In this document: positions 23,216-35,500 of the stretch, piece after piece
Position numbering within the stretch: position 1 is the first letter of the stretch
How the letters are laid out: each line of letters begins with the position of its first letter
Notes under the pieces: model-generated
What the model saw: only the letters and a program-made list of their open reading frames with translations
Databases searched by the model: none
Told to the model about the DNA's origin: nothing
Assembly (NCBI GenBank): GCA_022393335.1
Contig: JAJEKB010020648.1
Coordinates: 848,898 to 912,897, forward strand
Direction: 5' to 3'
DNA length: 64,000 nucleotides
DNA from: Macrotrachela quadricornifera
Lineage: Eukaryota > Rotifera > Eurotatoria > Philodinida > Philodinidae
Made by a program: the position numbers and the translations under genes

Positions 23216-23429
23216 GTTTAAAAAAACAACGTATTAATTAAAAATGCAGTTGATAATTTATCACTTCTCATATATTTAGTTTATTACATTGTCAATTTTG
23301 ATAGTCATCTTCTTTTGTTATAGGGTGAATCCATGGAGAATCTACCACTTTGTGGAAAGAATTTTTTTTACCAATTTTTTCCCATTAGTTAGGCGTATTA
23401 CAGATAGAAAATAGGTTTGGCCGAAAAAA

Positions 23430-23884
23430 ATCCCTAGGTTGCACATATGATAGTACAGATCCGAGGTGGTGTGTCGGAACACCTATGATCAAGCTCGATC
23501 ACTATGTTTGTTTCAATATTTCGAGCTGATATTTTAGAAATAGATAGGCCGATATTGGACTAGGGAAACCTCCAAAGGATTTCTATTTTCGATGCATCCT
23601 TACTAATATATTACCTTCTCAAGAAAAACAATTTTTACACAATTCGAAAGGAGCCGCATTTTCTCATATGAAATTCACAAAATTTTCTCACTTAAAAATA
23701 TGATGTTTTAGTGAGAATACATCGAAAATAGAAATCCTTTGGAGGTTTTCCTAGTCCAGTATCGGTCTATCTATTTCTAAAATATCAGCTCGAAATATTG
23801 AAACAAACATAGTGATCGAGCTTGATCATAGGTGTTCCGACACACCACCTCGGATCTGTACTATAATATGTGCAACCTAGGGAT
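23430..23884. mobile_element. MITE/foldback with ~175-bp inverted arms
   Basis: Left arm from ATCCCTAGGTTGCACATAT at 23430 to about 23605. The right arm, about 23718-23884, is its reverse complement with few mismatches. A ~110-nt unpaired centre contains no ORF. 22690-23429 before it holds hAT subterminal sequence and nothing else I can support. Confidence 0.85.
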
Positions 23885-24041
23885 TTACCCATATTGAAAT
23901 GTGTTTTGTTTGAAATCATAAATGATTTAATAGAGAACAAAAGTCCGAGAAATTTATTTCAGCCGATAAAAATCAACTGTTAAAAATCTTTCCGGATTTA
24001 AGAAAAAAGCTTTCGAAAATTTCCCGATTTCCAACTATGAC

Positions 24042-24292
24042 ACCTAGTAACGGTTTAGTGGAAAATGGATAGTAGGAATTTCGACAGTATTGCCGAATTT
24101 TCAGTACTGTCTAGCTCCTTTCAAGATTTTGACAATGACAAACTTCATGTGGTATTTTATTGTCTGATATTCGAACAATGAAATTTTACATGAAGTTTGT
24201 TATTGTCAAAATCTCGAAAGAATCTAAACAGGACTGGAAATTCGACAAAATTGTCAAGATTCCTATTGTCTATTTCCCGTGTTACCCTAGCA
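24042..24292. mobile_element. Short foldback element abutting the Cys-rich peptide gene
   Basis: Inverted arms of about 110 nt (24042-24155 and 24180-24292) share CTAG(T/G)...AACAC/GTTAC ends, TAGGAAT and GAATTT(T/C)CAGT blocks, in reverse complement. The right end overlaps the last codons of the minus-strand gene beside it. Confidence 0.65.
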
Positions 24293-24559
24293 ACACCCAT
24301 CAAGATAATAAGCACGACATTGCCAATATCGAGCAGCAGCAAGATAATCAGTAGTATGATCACAAGGACGATTATCAGCAGTATTACAACGACAATGACG
24401 AGCAGCAATATCATGACAATTCACCTGACGTTTGTTGCGCACATGATTGAGAAAGTTATTCCTATTCTCATTGTCAATTGTGACCGCTTCTGCCATGAAG
24501 ATTGTTGCTACCAACATCAAGAGGGCAACCAAATGAAGAATTTTGATGATTTTTTGCAT
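24287..24559 (-). CDS. Small secreted Cys-rich peptide precursor
   Basis: A 90-aa precursor from Met 24559: basic start MQKIIKILHL, hydrophobic core VALLMLVATIFMAEA (signal peptide), a short pro-region, then a dibasic RNKR site followed by QVNCHDIAARHCRC, CDHTTDY, WQCRAYYLDGCC. The mature part has seven Cys in about 40 residues, suggesting a disulphide-rich extracellular peptide. The frame opens 26 residues earlier (24637), but that extension would bury the signal sequence, so I prefer the internal Met. A TATATAATA box lies upstream at about 24650 on the minus strand. The last two codons and stop lie within the end of a foldback element, so the natural C-terminus may have been longer. Function unknown. 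24640-25200 upstream has no other gene. Confidence 0.6.
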   Translation of the reverse strand: MQKIIKILHLVALLMLVATIFMAEAVTIDNENRNNFLNHVRNKRQVNCHDIAARHCRCNTADNRPCDHTTDYLAAARYWQCRAYYLDGCC

Positions 24560-25204
24560 TGTTATTTGTTGCTGTTTGATGCTTGACGAAGAGATTGATA
24601 GATGAATATGAGCAAATATGGAAATGTGTTTTTGCATGGTCGTATGGCGCTATTATATATACTTTTATCGCCCACTAACGAGGAATTATATGAAAAAAAT
24701 AATCTCTAAAAAGTTGACAAAGCTTAACTACTTTATGGTGCAGTAAGAATAAAAGGTAATAGAAGTATCAATTACATCTTGCTATTGAATCTATATTCGG
24801 AGTAAATAATAGGTAGTGTAACGCTCTCGCTGGCATGCGCTCTATACGTATGGCTTTTGTCCTTTCGATTCTTCTTATTTGATGGATTAGTCCTTGCTTA
24901 GTGCATTTTGATGTATTTTGGCATCATCTTTCCTTTCCTTCTATTCGATAGACGAGTATATGTCATAGCTGACATGAGAATTCAGTTGAGTTTGGAATAA
25001 TAAATTTAATTAAACATAGAGAAAGGGAAACAAAAAACAGAACAGAACAGAACAAAAAAATTTAATTTTTAACCAGACACTAAAAGCAAGTTGAATAAGC
25101 GATTGATTCGATTCAATCGAATGGAATCGATTTCGAATGCATATCTACTGGTTCGAAATTTTTGATCTTGTGCAGAGTTGATAAAAGTTACATCATTAGA
25201 AAGA

Positions 25205-25223
25205 GCGTGAGGGTGAGGATGAG
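25205..25223 (+). repeat. Interstitial telomere-like tract
   Basis: GTGAGGGTGAGGATGAG on the plus strand, the same unit and orientation as the tract at 2004, directly followed by a hammerhead. It marks a former chromosome end about 20 kb from the Athena stack. Confidence 0.7.
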
Positions 25224-25230
25224 TCAAGCC

Positions 25231-25276
25231 ACCGTGATGGCGATTTCGACCTTGCTTAAGGATCTCATCAGACGGC
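25231..25276 (-). ncRNA. Hammerhead ribozyme, type I, compensatory variant
   Basis: Minus strand: stem I GCCGT, core CTGATGAG, stem II ATC/GGT with the same CTTAAGCAA loop, CGAAA, stem III AT/AT with loop CGCC, cleavage triplet ATC, stem I return ACGGT. Stem I is completely different from the copy at 4847 yet still fully paired, and stem III changes C-G to U-A. This covariation argues for selection on the RNA fold. 25277-25480 is a short Athena 3'-end fragment, and the 99-aa frame at 25162-25461 only reads through it. Confidence 0.85.
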
Positions 25277-25897
25277 GTTGGTTAGTTGTACTTAGATTCT
25301 GTCCTAATCATTCAAAGATCACTTTGTTTTTGTGTAGTTTGTCTAAGAAGATGGAGATTGCTCGATACTCTGTTTATTTTAGTTTCTTTCGTATAGGGTT
25401 GACGTCGATGATTCTGATTAGACAACGCAACTCAATATATTATGGAAGAAAAAAAAACTAAATAATTAGTTTTTTTAATTGTAAAAGTTTTTCTTTCTTT
25501 ATTCTCATTATCAGTTGAGAGATACTATCATTTTTTGATGGACTATAAAAGTGTATACTTACATTCCAGATCATGCAAACAAATATAACTGTGCAAGGAA
25601 AAAGAAACAACCAGAGAAATACTTCAAATTAAATTAATACTAAGTCATGAATGCATGTATATATTCTACTCCATTGTTGTAATTTTCTTTTTTTTCCTTT
25701 TTATCACAGTTACATATTACAGTTGCAAGAGTAGTCAACATAGAATTCTCTTGTTCTGTGAATAAATGGAATAACTTCTGCTTAATGCTTTGTATTGAAG
25801 TGATTTAGAAGTTTAAAAGGTAGAAGTTAGTAACTACAGATTATGATCGATCATTCACTTCATCTGAGAACAAGAAGACACAAAAATGGTAACTTAC

Positions 25898-26577
25898 ACA
25901 TGGGCGTGGCCAGTCGTGTTGATACCCCAGAATCGATTTATCAATATGACTTCATCTACGCATTAGAAAAATCTGATTTTGTAATCGGTTATACCATATA
26001 TACAATGCTAATGATCTGTTATTGCTTCAGCTCTATATATTACTATGAACGGGATTTTCCAGATGTTCTTTGTTAAAGAGTGTGCTACATCGACTCTTCA
26101 AAAAAAATTTCAATTCTCTATTTGAAATGTCGTCTATAGGATGAGAGAGTACATCGAATTGAACATTTCTATCACAGAACTTCATAGTTTCAATGTGATC
26201 ATGGACACATCTTATCAATTCAAAGCCTGAAATGACCGAGTTCCAGCGCCTAATGCAATCAGGACTCTTCACGATTACATTGAAACTATGAAGTTCTGTG
26301 ATAGAAATGTTCAATTCGATGTACTCTCTCATCCTATAGACGACATTTCAAATAGAGAATTGAAAAGTTTTTTGAAGAATCGATGTAGCACACTCTTTAA
26401 CAAAGAACATCTGGAAAATCCCGTTCATAGTAATATATAGAGCTGAAGCAATAACAGATCATTAGCATTGTATATATGGTATAACCGATTACAAAATCAG
26501 ATTTTTCTAATGCGTAGATGAAGTCATATTGATAAATCGATTCTGGGGTATCAACACGACTGGCCAGGCCCACATGT
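25898..26577. mobile_element. Foldback element with ~300-bp inverted arms
   Basis: The left arm starts ACATGGGCGTGGCCAGTCGT. The right arm ends with the near-perfect reverse complement ACGACTGGCCAGGCCCACAT. The arms are over 95% identical across ~300 nt, with a centre of ~80 nt at about 26200-26280. There is no coding capacity beyond the arms. 25480-25897 and 26578-26868 hold no other feature I can support. Confidence 0.85.
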
Positions 26578-26868
26578 AAAGAAACGATGTTAAAGTAAAA
26601 CGAAAAAAGTCAGGTTTATAAGAATATTGTCTTATATATATGACTTAACAACCTTATCCAACATTTGTATCGAAGTAATCGATCGTCTGAAGACATAAAA
26701 ACAAACAGTGATCGTTGTTTTTAAGATATATTGTGTTATTTTTGGTCCCAACTGATGAACATCATTCTGAAACTAAAAAAGGACAAGATAAGATTCGACT
26801 GACGTAGTTCTATAAACGAATTTTTGCTAGCATTCATCGAAAGGTGAAGAAGATTTATCATCTCGACA

Positions 26869-29462
26869 ATGAACACCAGAAGATTTCTTCGATGGTGTGG
26901 TGAACGAATACGTCAATACAATCTTTTTATTCCTGATGGAGATGATTATGATGATGATGAATTAGAAGACCCAGCTACAATTGTCAAACATCAACAATAT
27001 GCGACTCGATTATATGTTCCTCTTCTGATCAGTAAGTAGAGAAAACTGTGAGCAATGAAAACAAAGAGTCTATCTAATACAGATACAAGTACTTTATTTT
27101 TGTCAGTGCCTGCTCTGCTCATGATAGAATTAAGAACAACTAATTCAAAGAATAGAAGTGACCATCTCGAAAAAAAAGGTTTTTACACTCAAAAAATGTC
27201 ATTAGTCCATTAGAAGCAATGCTATATTCTTATAATAAAATTAGGACCACTAAATTACGGCCGCAAAGTTAAGTCCAATTTCATTACTTATGGCACTAGT
27301 CATATTTTGAGATCTCAAATTTGACGAATTTTCAATTACACTTGCGAGTGTTTTATAATAAAAAAATCGTACATGTTTGGTGTAAGTTTCAGTGTAGATC
27401 TTTGTCCTTAGCTTCAACTATTGCTACTTTGAAGTGCGTGAGAAACTTGAAAAGGGAGATGTATACAGTTGGATTGATTGAAAGAAGAACATAACAATCT
27501 TTTTTTTACAGTTATTTTTTACATTCTCTTCTTGGTCGTCTTGATGAATCCGCCAAGTCTGACAGTTAATGTCTCAAACATTACGCCATCTCTCATCGAT
27601 CAACTTCGCCTTCTATATGGTGAAACACTCTCCTGTCCATGCTCAAAAACTACTATGCCTTATCATGCGTTTGTTTCTCATACAATCTCATTCCATCCTG
27701 TGTGCTCGAGTATTTTTGTCAGCAAAGAATGGATTGAAGCACTCTATATATCAAATAGAAGCGCTTTCTTCGTGATGGATTTTCGAACAACAGCTGGTTC
27801 TCAAGTAAGTTAATATTTATTGTAGAATAGGAATCTTATCAAAGATGACAATCAGTAGTGTTAGACAATAATGTGACCTATTGTAGTACTGATAACACGA
27901 AAGGCATCTATGGTGTTGAAGACAAATGACAAATGTTTCTGCATTGAGATTATTCAGTACGGACTTCTGTCTCGTTCATTCAAACTAAAATGACCTTGTA
28001 CCAGGTTCTTTATCGTAAAAACGGATCAAGTTTACAAACTGATCCTATTCAATTAATTAACTAAACGATTGAGAATTTAAAACAAAGATTGGAGTTATTC
28101 TGCTATGTTTTTTTTCTAAAGGATCATCTAAAAAACACAACAGTAAAAGATGTATGATCTGATTTTTCTAGGGATGCACCGGTGACGGTGTGAAACCGGT
28201 CCATCGGTGGCACCGTCAGACCAGTCCACCGTATTTACGGTGGACCGGTGAACGCATTCGATACCTACGGTGATGACCGATGCATGCCTAGATTTTTCTT
28301 CATTGTTTCTGTTTCATTGTTAGAAATGAGGTAACAGAATTATGAAAGATGCAATTATTTTGAGTAGTGAAGCACAAGATAATGTTCCCTGTTTTAAACA
28401 CATAGTTAGTGTTAGAAACTGTTACAATAATAACAAGACGCTCCTGTTTACCTAGTTGATTATTTAATTGATTTATCATGTCATCTGTGATCTTTTCTAT
28501 ATAGTTTGAACTTCTTGCTGATTTTTGTTCGATTGCCAAAGAAACGGTTTTAGAAGCTCAGACAAATCTTAATGATAGCCAACTTGCCACAATTCAACTT
28601 CTCTCAGAAAACTATCTTCGATCTCAAGTTGACGAAAACGTCAAGCTCGCTAATATTAGCATGTCTCTTCAATTCAACTCGGCTTTACAGTTCCTCCAAA
28701 TATCAACTCGATCGAACTCACTTGTTTCGGCCCTTAATACAAACACTAACATTCAATTAGAATTCTATCAGTATCCCGAAATACTAATAATACCCACCAA
28801 ATACTTCGACAGAAATACTGCTCGTAATGATCTCAGTATACTCGACTGTTATACTGTCAATTCAGTAACCCCAGCTGGATTCTACCCGTCGCCATATTGT
28901 GGAAACCTGTTTAGTCATGATGTATGGCCTGAAGACGTTGACAACGCCTTCACTTATACACCGACTGCATTTGCCATGATTGACGGTTTTTTTGGAGGAT
29001 GTACACCACTAGGTGCCGTTTTGGCGAGCAAATTCGATTGTTTACACAATACTGACTGTCTTACACAATTTGCTAATTATTTTCCAAATCTCAATAAAGT
29101 ATTCAGCATGCCCTCTTCTCTATTCCGAAAACAACTGACTTTTTTTATTTAGACTAACATCAACTGGAAGAGCCCTCTTCCACTACCTATTCAACAAAAT
29201 GTGACTTTGAATGATCGTCTGAATAACCTGTTGATTGAAAAATGGTTGAAAAACATTGATTATCAGAAATACTTTGATCAATGTGCACCTAAACAATGTA
29301 CATACATTGATACCAGTTATACTAGTTTGTCCTATACAGTCACTGTCTTACTTAGTCTTTATGGTGGTCTCGTCATAATATTACGTCTACTCGCTGTTTC
29401 TCTAGTGAAACTTGCGTTCATATTCAAACGTCGTTCAGTAAATTCTGCGACTACTACCATAT
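26869..29462 (+). CDS. Two-TM Cys-rich membrane protein, module 1 (four exons)
   Basis: Exons 26869-27031, 27512-27804, 28505-29098 and 29153-29462, with GT-AG introns and matching phases (1, 0, 0). The N-terminus is acidic and cytosolic (MNTRRFLRWCGERI, DGDDYDDDELED). TM1 (LYVPLLIIFYILFLVVLMN) is split by a phase-1 intron. The large ectodomain carries SCPCSKTTMPYHAF, FHPVCSS, LLADFCSIAKETV, GGCTPLGAVLASKFDC and CAPKQCTYID. TM2 is LLSLYGGLVIILRLLAVSLV, followed by a basic end FKRRS. Inside-out-inside topology with a Cys-rich ectodomain resembles DEG/ENaC-type channels, but I see no diagnostic motif and leave the family unnamed. Intron 2 contains a hAT MITE. The last exon has a phase-1 donor that joins in frame to module 2, 50 nt downstream. 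Confidence 0.7.
28169..28290. mobile_element. 122-bp hAT-like MITE with exact 8-bp target duplication
   Basis: Ends TAGGGATGCACCGGT and ACCGATGCATGCCTA, flanked on both sides by GATTTTTC (28161-28168 and 28291-28298). The interior is rich in ACCGGT/ACGGTG. It sits inside an intron of module 1. Confidence 0.9.
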
Positions 29463-29512
29463 GTATGCTATTTTCGTTATGAAAAACATTCCATTAATCT
29501 TTTGTTTTGTAG

Positions 29513-32500
29513 CGCACAATGTGACATGCAGTCGACGATTGATTAGAGGGATGAAACAATTGAACTTGTTCAAATCAGTCAATAAACGATCAGCAAATGA
29601 GATTCTACAACAACGCATCACCACACATATTTATGTGATATTGCTTGCAAGTACGATTTTTTATTTCTAAAATCGCTCCAACTATATACATCGAAAGTTC
29701 AAATAGTTTAGTAAAAACACATATAGTTTATGAGTGAGGTATAAAAAACTCTGAAAGGATAAGTCTCCATAGCCCTTCCGTCTAGAATTACGGACATTGT
29801 ACTGAAACTTTAGCCTGTGGCCTAGTATATACCAGTAGGTGGGATGAGAGTGTTTCGACCTGAGATTTTTCTCACGGAGAGGTCTATTGGTGAGGTGAGT
29901 GCTTTCTTTTTGCGATATTCAAGTCTCAAAAAAAGGAGAAAATTCTGGCATCTTTCGTGGGATTTGAGTGATTTTTGTCTTTTTATTATCTCGAGATCGA
30001 AGCACTCTTTTGAGCTGAAATTTTCAGAGCATTCATCTCACCAATATATCTTTCCATGGGAAAAATCCCAGGTCGAAATACTCTCATTCGACTTATTGCT
30101 AAATAACCACGCCATAGGCTAAAATTTTACTAAAATGTCTGTAACTCTGGACGGAAGGGCTATGGGGACTTATCATTTTGGGGTTTTTCGTATCTCACTG
30201 GAGTCTACCTTATGCACAGGGTAAGAACTTGAAAATGATTTCATAGTTAGGGTCGTTCCCTCGTTAGACAGAGACTACCTAGGTAACAAAATTATAGTTT
30301 TGATTATTCTTGAGGCAATTATGTAAAATACGGAATGGTATTACATTTGCCTAAGTATTATGCAATTCCAAGGCTAACAAGATGTCTCTAATCAAACTGC
30401 CCTTATTTCATATTTTGTCTTCCAGTATGAAAATATTTCTATGTTTTTTCAGAATGCATCATCAGCTACTCTTCTAATCTTCAATTACCATGTCAAGTTC
30501 TAGACTAACTCCATCAGATTCATTGAACATTGCTCTGAAATTTATGCTGCTTTTGAAAATAACGAAGTTCTTTTGATAAAGACACACAAGAGAAATGTTT
30601 GTTGATTGATGTCAATAGAACAAAGGAAACGAGTTTTTTCCGAATGATTATTGTCGGTCCGCAGATCGCAGTGAAATGAGGAATCGAATTGAAGAGGATT
30701 GGTTCATTGATATTTGATTACCTCATATTCATCAATAGTGGCAAAAGTAGATAAATGTGTAGACTAGTAATGAGATTGTTCGCTTCTTTTCCCTGCAAAT
30801 GAAATGTTTGTGTTGGTAGAAAATGACAGAATTCATGCAATTCGCTTTCCCACATCTTCGAGAAACATTATTACAAATAGTGAGCCTTTTCTGAGAGTGA
30901 TATAAAGCACGGCTAAATCTCAAATAAAATCCTATTTCAATTATAATGTTTCCTTTTATACATTATCAGTTTATACGTCCTAATTATTACGGCTGAATTC
31001 AGACGTTTCAATCAGTATGCTCAAATGTATATGTTGTTATCTATGTATTCATCATTTTGCTTTTAAATTTTAACAATGATACAATGATTTTCCACGGAAA
31101 GATTTGGCAAAATCAAATCTCTGCAGCAGCTTTTATGTTTTCGATAGTCAAATATAGCCGTTACGTCCTCAGGGTCACACAGTTACGTGTATGTTCTGAT
31201 CTACAAATTTGGACATATAGCTTTCGTTGTACCGTAAAATCCATGTTGTTTGTATTAACATATACACATATAGAGATAAAAATGAAGTTACCGTTTTATT
31301 CTTTCATATATATAGAAACATTGGATTGTGGCGAGATATAAAACTGACCTTTCTAATATTTCGATACCTTTTTGTTAAATCAAGTCGTATATTTGACTGG
31401 ATACGGACAGTAACAATGTTCTTTTATCGTTTCTCAGGGCTATGACGAACCGAATGGACTCACAGAACCTTGTCTGTTTCCTCTAGGCTCTTTTCGACGA
31501 ATAAGCTGTGCTAAATGCAAAATAAGCTTCTCGTTTTTATTAAAATTTATGAAGTATTAGATAAATAATTAATTAAGTTTAGTTAAACTTTTGTTATCCA
31601 AAGATTTTTTTTCTTAAGCTAAAACTGAACTCCCGGGAAAATCTTACGCACGGAGAAAACCCTCCAAAAATCCTAAATACCCTAGAGGAAACATTGAGAA
31701 TTCTTCGTAAACGATAAACATTTTTCAGCCAATGCACTGTTCACAGAAAAGTCAGATTCTTTCATTATGATATGGAGTTTTAGTAAAACATAATTATTTG
31801 CCAACGTTGTATTCAATGAATAGAATTTTCAACTGAATCTTCATATCCTCCTTTTTTTTCAACCAAGTTTCACTTATCAGAAATGTCTATATAAATCATT
31901 CGGCAGCCATTTTAGTGATACAGAAAAATCAATGAGCACGTATTTCAGTAAATATCGCAGAAAAGAATATCTTGAATAAGTGTTCCATGAGGCAATAAGA
32001 TTGAACGATCTTTGAAAATTTTAGAATTAACGACGTGTTGTAAAATAGTATTTGAGAAGATACATCTAAAATAACCCTTTATTCTTTCATTATTTCGTTT
32101 CAGGTTCGATGTTTATTCTTCTTCTATACACTGCATTAAATGTTCAAACAATGACAATATCTATACCGAATCCTAGGTTAACTACGTATAAGAATCTGCA
32201 GCAGTCATATCCAAATACACTCAAATGTCCTTGTTCAAATGTAACAATGCCTTATTCTACTATCATCTCATTGTCTGCAACTTTTCATCAAGTGTGTCAG
32301 AGCGATTTTGTTAATGAATCATGGATAACAATGACGGCGCTACTATCCTCTGAAAGTAATAACTATCATGGTCTATACGATCCTCACTTTCGGCTATTAT
32401 CTATTTTATGTCAACTAATTAACAAAACAGTTGATGATACTATTCGTCGCTTTACTCAACGTTCCTTAGTTACGGCAAATATGCTTACTGAATCTAATTT

Positions 32501-35500
32501 GATTGCTGAATTGAGCACAACTCTCAATCAAACCATTAAAACGATGATAACCAGTTTCAATCTTCTCATTGATATAAGCAATCTTTTCAATCATGTCGAT
32601 CAGCCTTTCACTATGTCACACGATCCGTATTCTGTAGTCAATGTAAGATTTGGAATGAATCTTGAAGAGCTGCCACAGGTATGTTGCCAAGATAGTTGAA
32701 AGAGAGTGTTGAATCTCGAATAGACAACACATTTTTATTGAATCTTTATTTGAAAGCTAGAAATATAGACAGAGTAAATAGTTTAAGTCGTACTAATCAA
32801 GCAGAACACGATTCGTCCTTCTTCTGTTTCGAGTGCACATTTCGTAATGTGATATTAAACAAGATCAGAAAGTAGTACGCGTACCGTATGTTAAAACGTG
32901 TTTATCGAAGAAAACACACATATGGTTGTCCTCATTGAATATTGATCTGGAAGTATACAGGATGATCCACAACTTTTCGGGCAGTTTTTGATCGTGAATA
33001 ACTTTGATAGAAATAAGGTAGGGAACTTCGATCCTCGCCATCAGATAAAAAACATAAAGACGCATCGAATCGTATACAACAAGTGTTTTCCCCAGTTTTT
33101 TCGAAACTTCAATAGAGTTTTTTACATGTGTCGTATTCTGTAGACTGACTACAGAATTTTGCAATTTTCAGATACCTATTAGAACCACTAAGTGAAGGTT
33201 TACACGAGGAAGTAAGATCACGATCATTACCTCAAGTCATCCATCAGTTATACGTATTTTACTTCGAACTGTTAGCTGGCTTTTCCAGAATTTTCTGTGA
33301 AAAAATTCTTTTTTTCTCGTTTTTTTGATAAAAGACTTTTTTTGCGGCGGCTTGTCGAAGAATGATTGAGCAAGTCTCAAAAAGACATATTTAAAAAAGT
33401 AATTATATACAATTCAATGTATCTTCATCTTTTTTGTCTTTTTTCCATCAGAAGCTAGTCACAATCAAACGCTACTCGTGATTTCTGCACCATCCTGTAG
33501 ATTATCAATGTGAAGAACGGTGCTTTGATAAAACAAATTTTTGATTGACTCTACTAAAAACGAAGCTAATGATAAAATATCACTGTTCAGAAAAAAATTG
33601 CATTGCCGAATCGTTTAATATTTTAAAAAGTATTGACTGGCATTGTGAGAGTAATCGAAGAAGCGAACAACTTTGAACTGAATTCAAATGATCTTACTTT
33701 GTCGGTTTCGTTCCTCGGTTTCTGAGCATTTGTAGTAACGAGAAACAGACTGGATTTTTGTTAGTGAATGTTAGATCACTTTGTCACGCAAACCTCACAG
33801 TTTATATGACAACAACAACAGTATGCGACACCAAAAGCGCCAAAAATTTTCGCCTTCGTCGGATAAGTTAAATTCCACGTCATTTAGCCTATGAAATTTA
33901 GATCTATTACGCTTTTTACCGCAGTCAAGTCTCATCATATCACCGCTTTTTCCTTTCATACTGAAACTGCAATGAGAACTTGAAAACTACATAAGAACAG
34001 AAAGTTTTCATTATGAATTGAATCTTCCCAGGATCGAAGATCTCACTGCTTATAAACTACTAGTGTGTGTAGAGCGGAGAATTGATCATACAGGGTGGCG
34101 CAAAAGTTACTCGGCAGTCTTGAATTTACGATAACTTTTGATAGAAAAGGGCTAGAGAGCTGCGGTTTTCACCATTCGAAAGAGCGTGTTTCACTGCATC
34201 TTTTCATGTGTTATTCAGCAACACATCAAAACGACGATATGTCTCACTCTTGTTATTGGTTTCATAGAATGCTTTTACTACAAATACTCGTTGTTCTGTA
34301 GTGAGCCGTTGTCCAACATTTTCAGCCATTATCAGATATAACTTAAGATGATGCACCAATTCAACGGGAAATAGAAAATACCAGATGGAAGTAGTAGCTT
34401 TATTCTCTTAACTGGATGCAATTAAGACGATCACACGAAAAAGAATGAAAAACAGACAGTAATAAAAAATACGCTTCGTATTCTGTCTGGTGAAACATTC
34501 CTTTTCCTTTCATATCTTGCCACTATCAGTGTTTTACATTTATTCAGAAGAATGCATTGTAATAGGATGGTGGCAAAGAGAAGAAAGACAGAAAGTGCGA
34601 AGAACACAATACGTGCTCAAAGAGCATACAAACAACACGAGCTAGAAATTATTTGTCGATGAATAATGTATAGTCGATGAACGCTGGTGAAAGTTAGCAA
34701 GAAAACTTTGTGGAAATAAAGAGCAGTTATTTTGAAAACCATGGACGGATTATAATATCATCGATTCATTTTGCTGAATAACACATGAAAAGATGCAGTA
34801 AAACACGCTCTTTCGAATGCTGAAAACCGCAGCTCCCTAGCCCTTTTCTATCAAAAGTTATCGTAAATTCAAGACTGCCGGGTAACTTTTGCGCCACCCT
34901 GTAGTAAACAATCAAAAAAGGGCAGGTGTGTACGGATAATAGAATTTCTCAGGTTATACCTTGATGTAAACTCTGTTTTTCAACATGAAATGTGTCGAAT
35001 TCAAAGCGTATGATGAAAAGTTCGACCATTCAATATGCAGTAAACATTATCTGACAAAAATCTCTCCTTATGACTGTTCGTTTGAAGTTTAATCGAGAAA
35101 TTCATCGATTGCATTAGGTAGTAGCAATGAAGTAACACTATACTCAGAGGATTATGGTTTGTCCAGGTAGTACAAATTAATTATGAATCTGATAGTTTTG
35201 ATTGCAAAAAAATAGGTCTTTCTACCACAAATTAGGTTTTAAACTGGAATACGATGCGGAACAGAACAGAACGTGAGGAAGTCGTCCTATACCCAGTGCT
35301 GATTTTGATTATAGGAAGTTTCTCGAAATTGATGAACAAAAAACTGTCTCAAAACGTTAAATTGGTTTTTGCCAAGGATGTATCAGTGTTGGTATACTGA
35401 CCATAGTGAGTCGGTGTTATTGATGCTTCTAGCAATCTTAGATGCTAACCAAGGCCAGTATATTAGCAAGCACCAAAGACGTGTTCAGTTACTGATGAAC

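Noticed and set aside
24157..24414. Very hydrophobic 85-aa minus-strand ORF, resembling a membrane peptide
   Set aside because: Out-of-frame overlap with the Cys-rich peptide gene. The hydrophobicity comes from ATTATTA-type codons.
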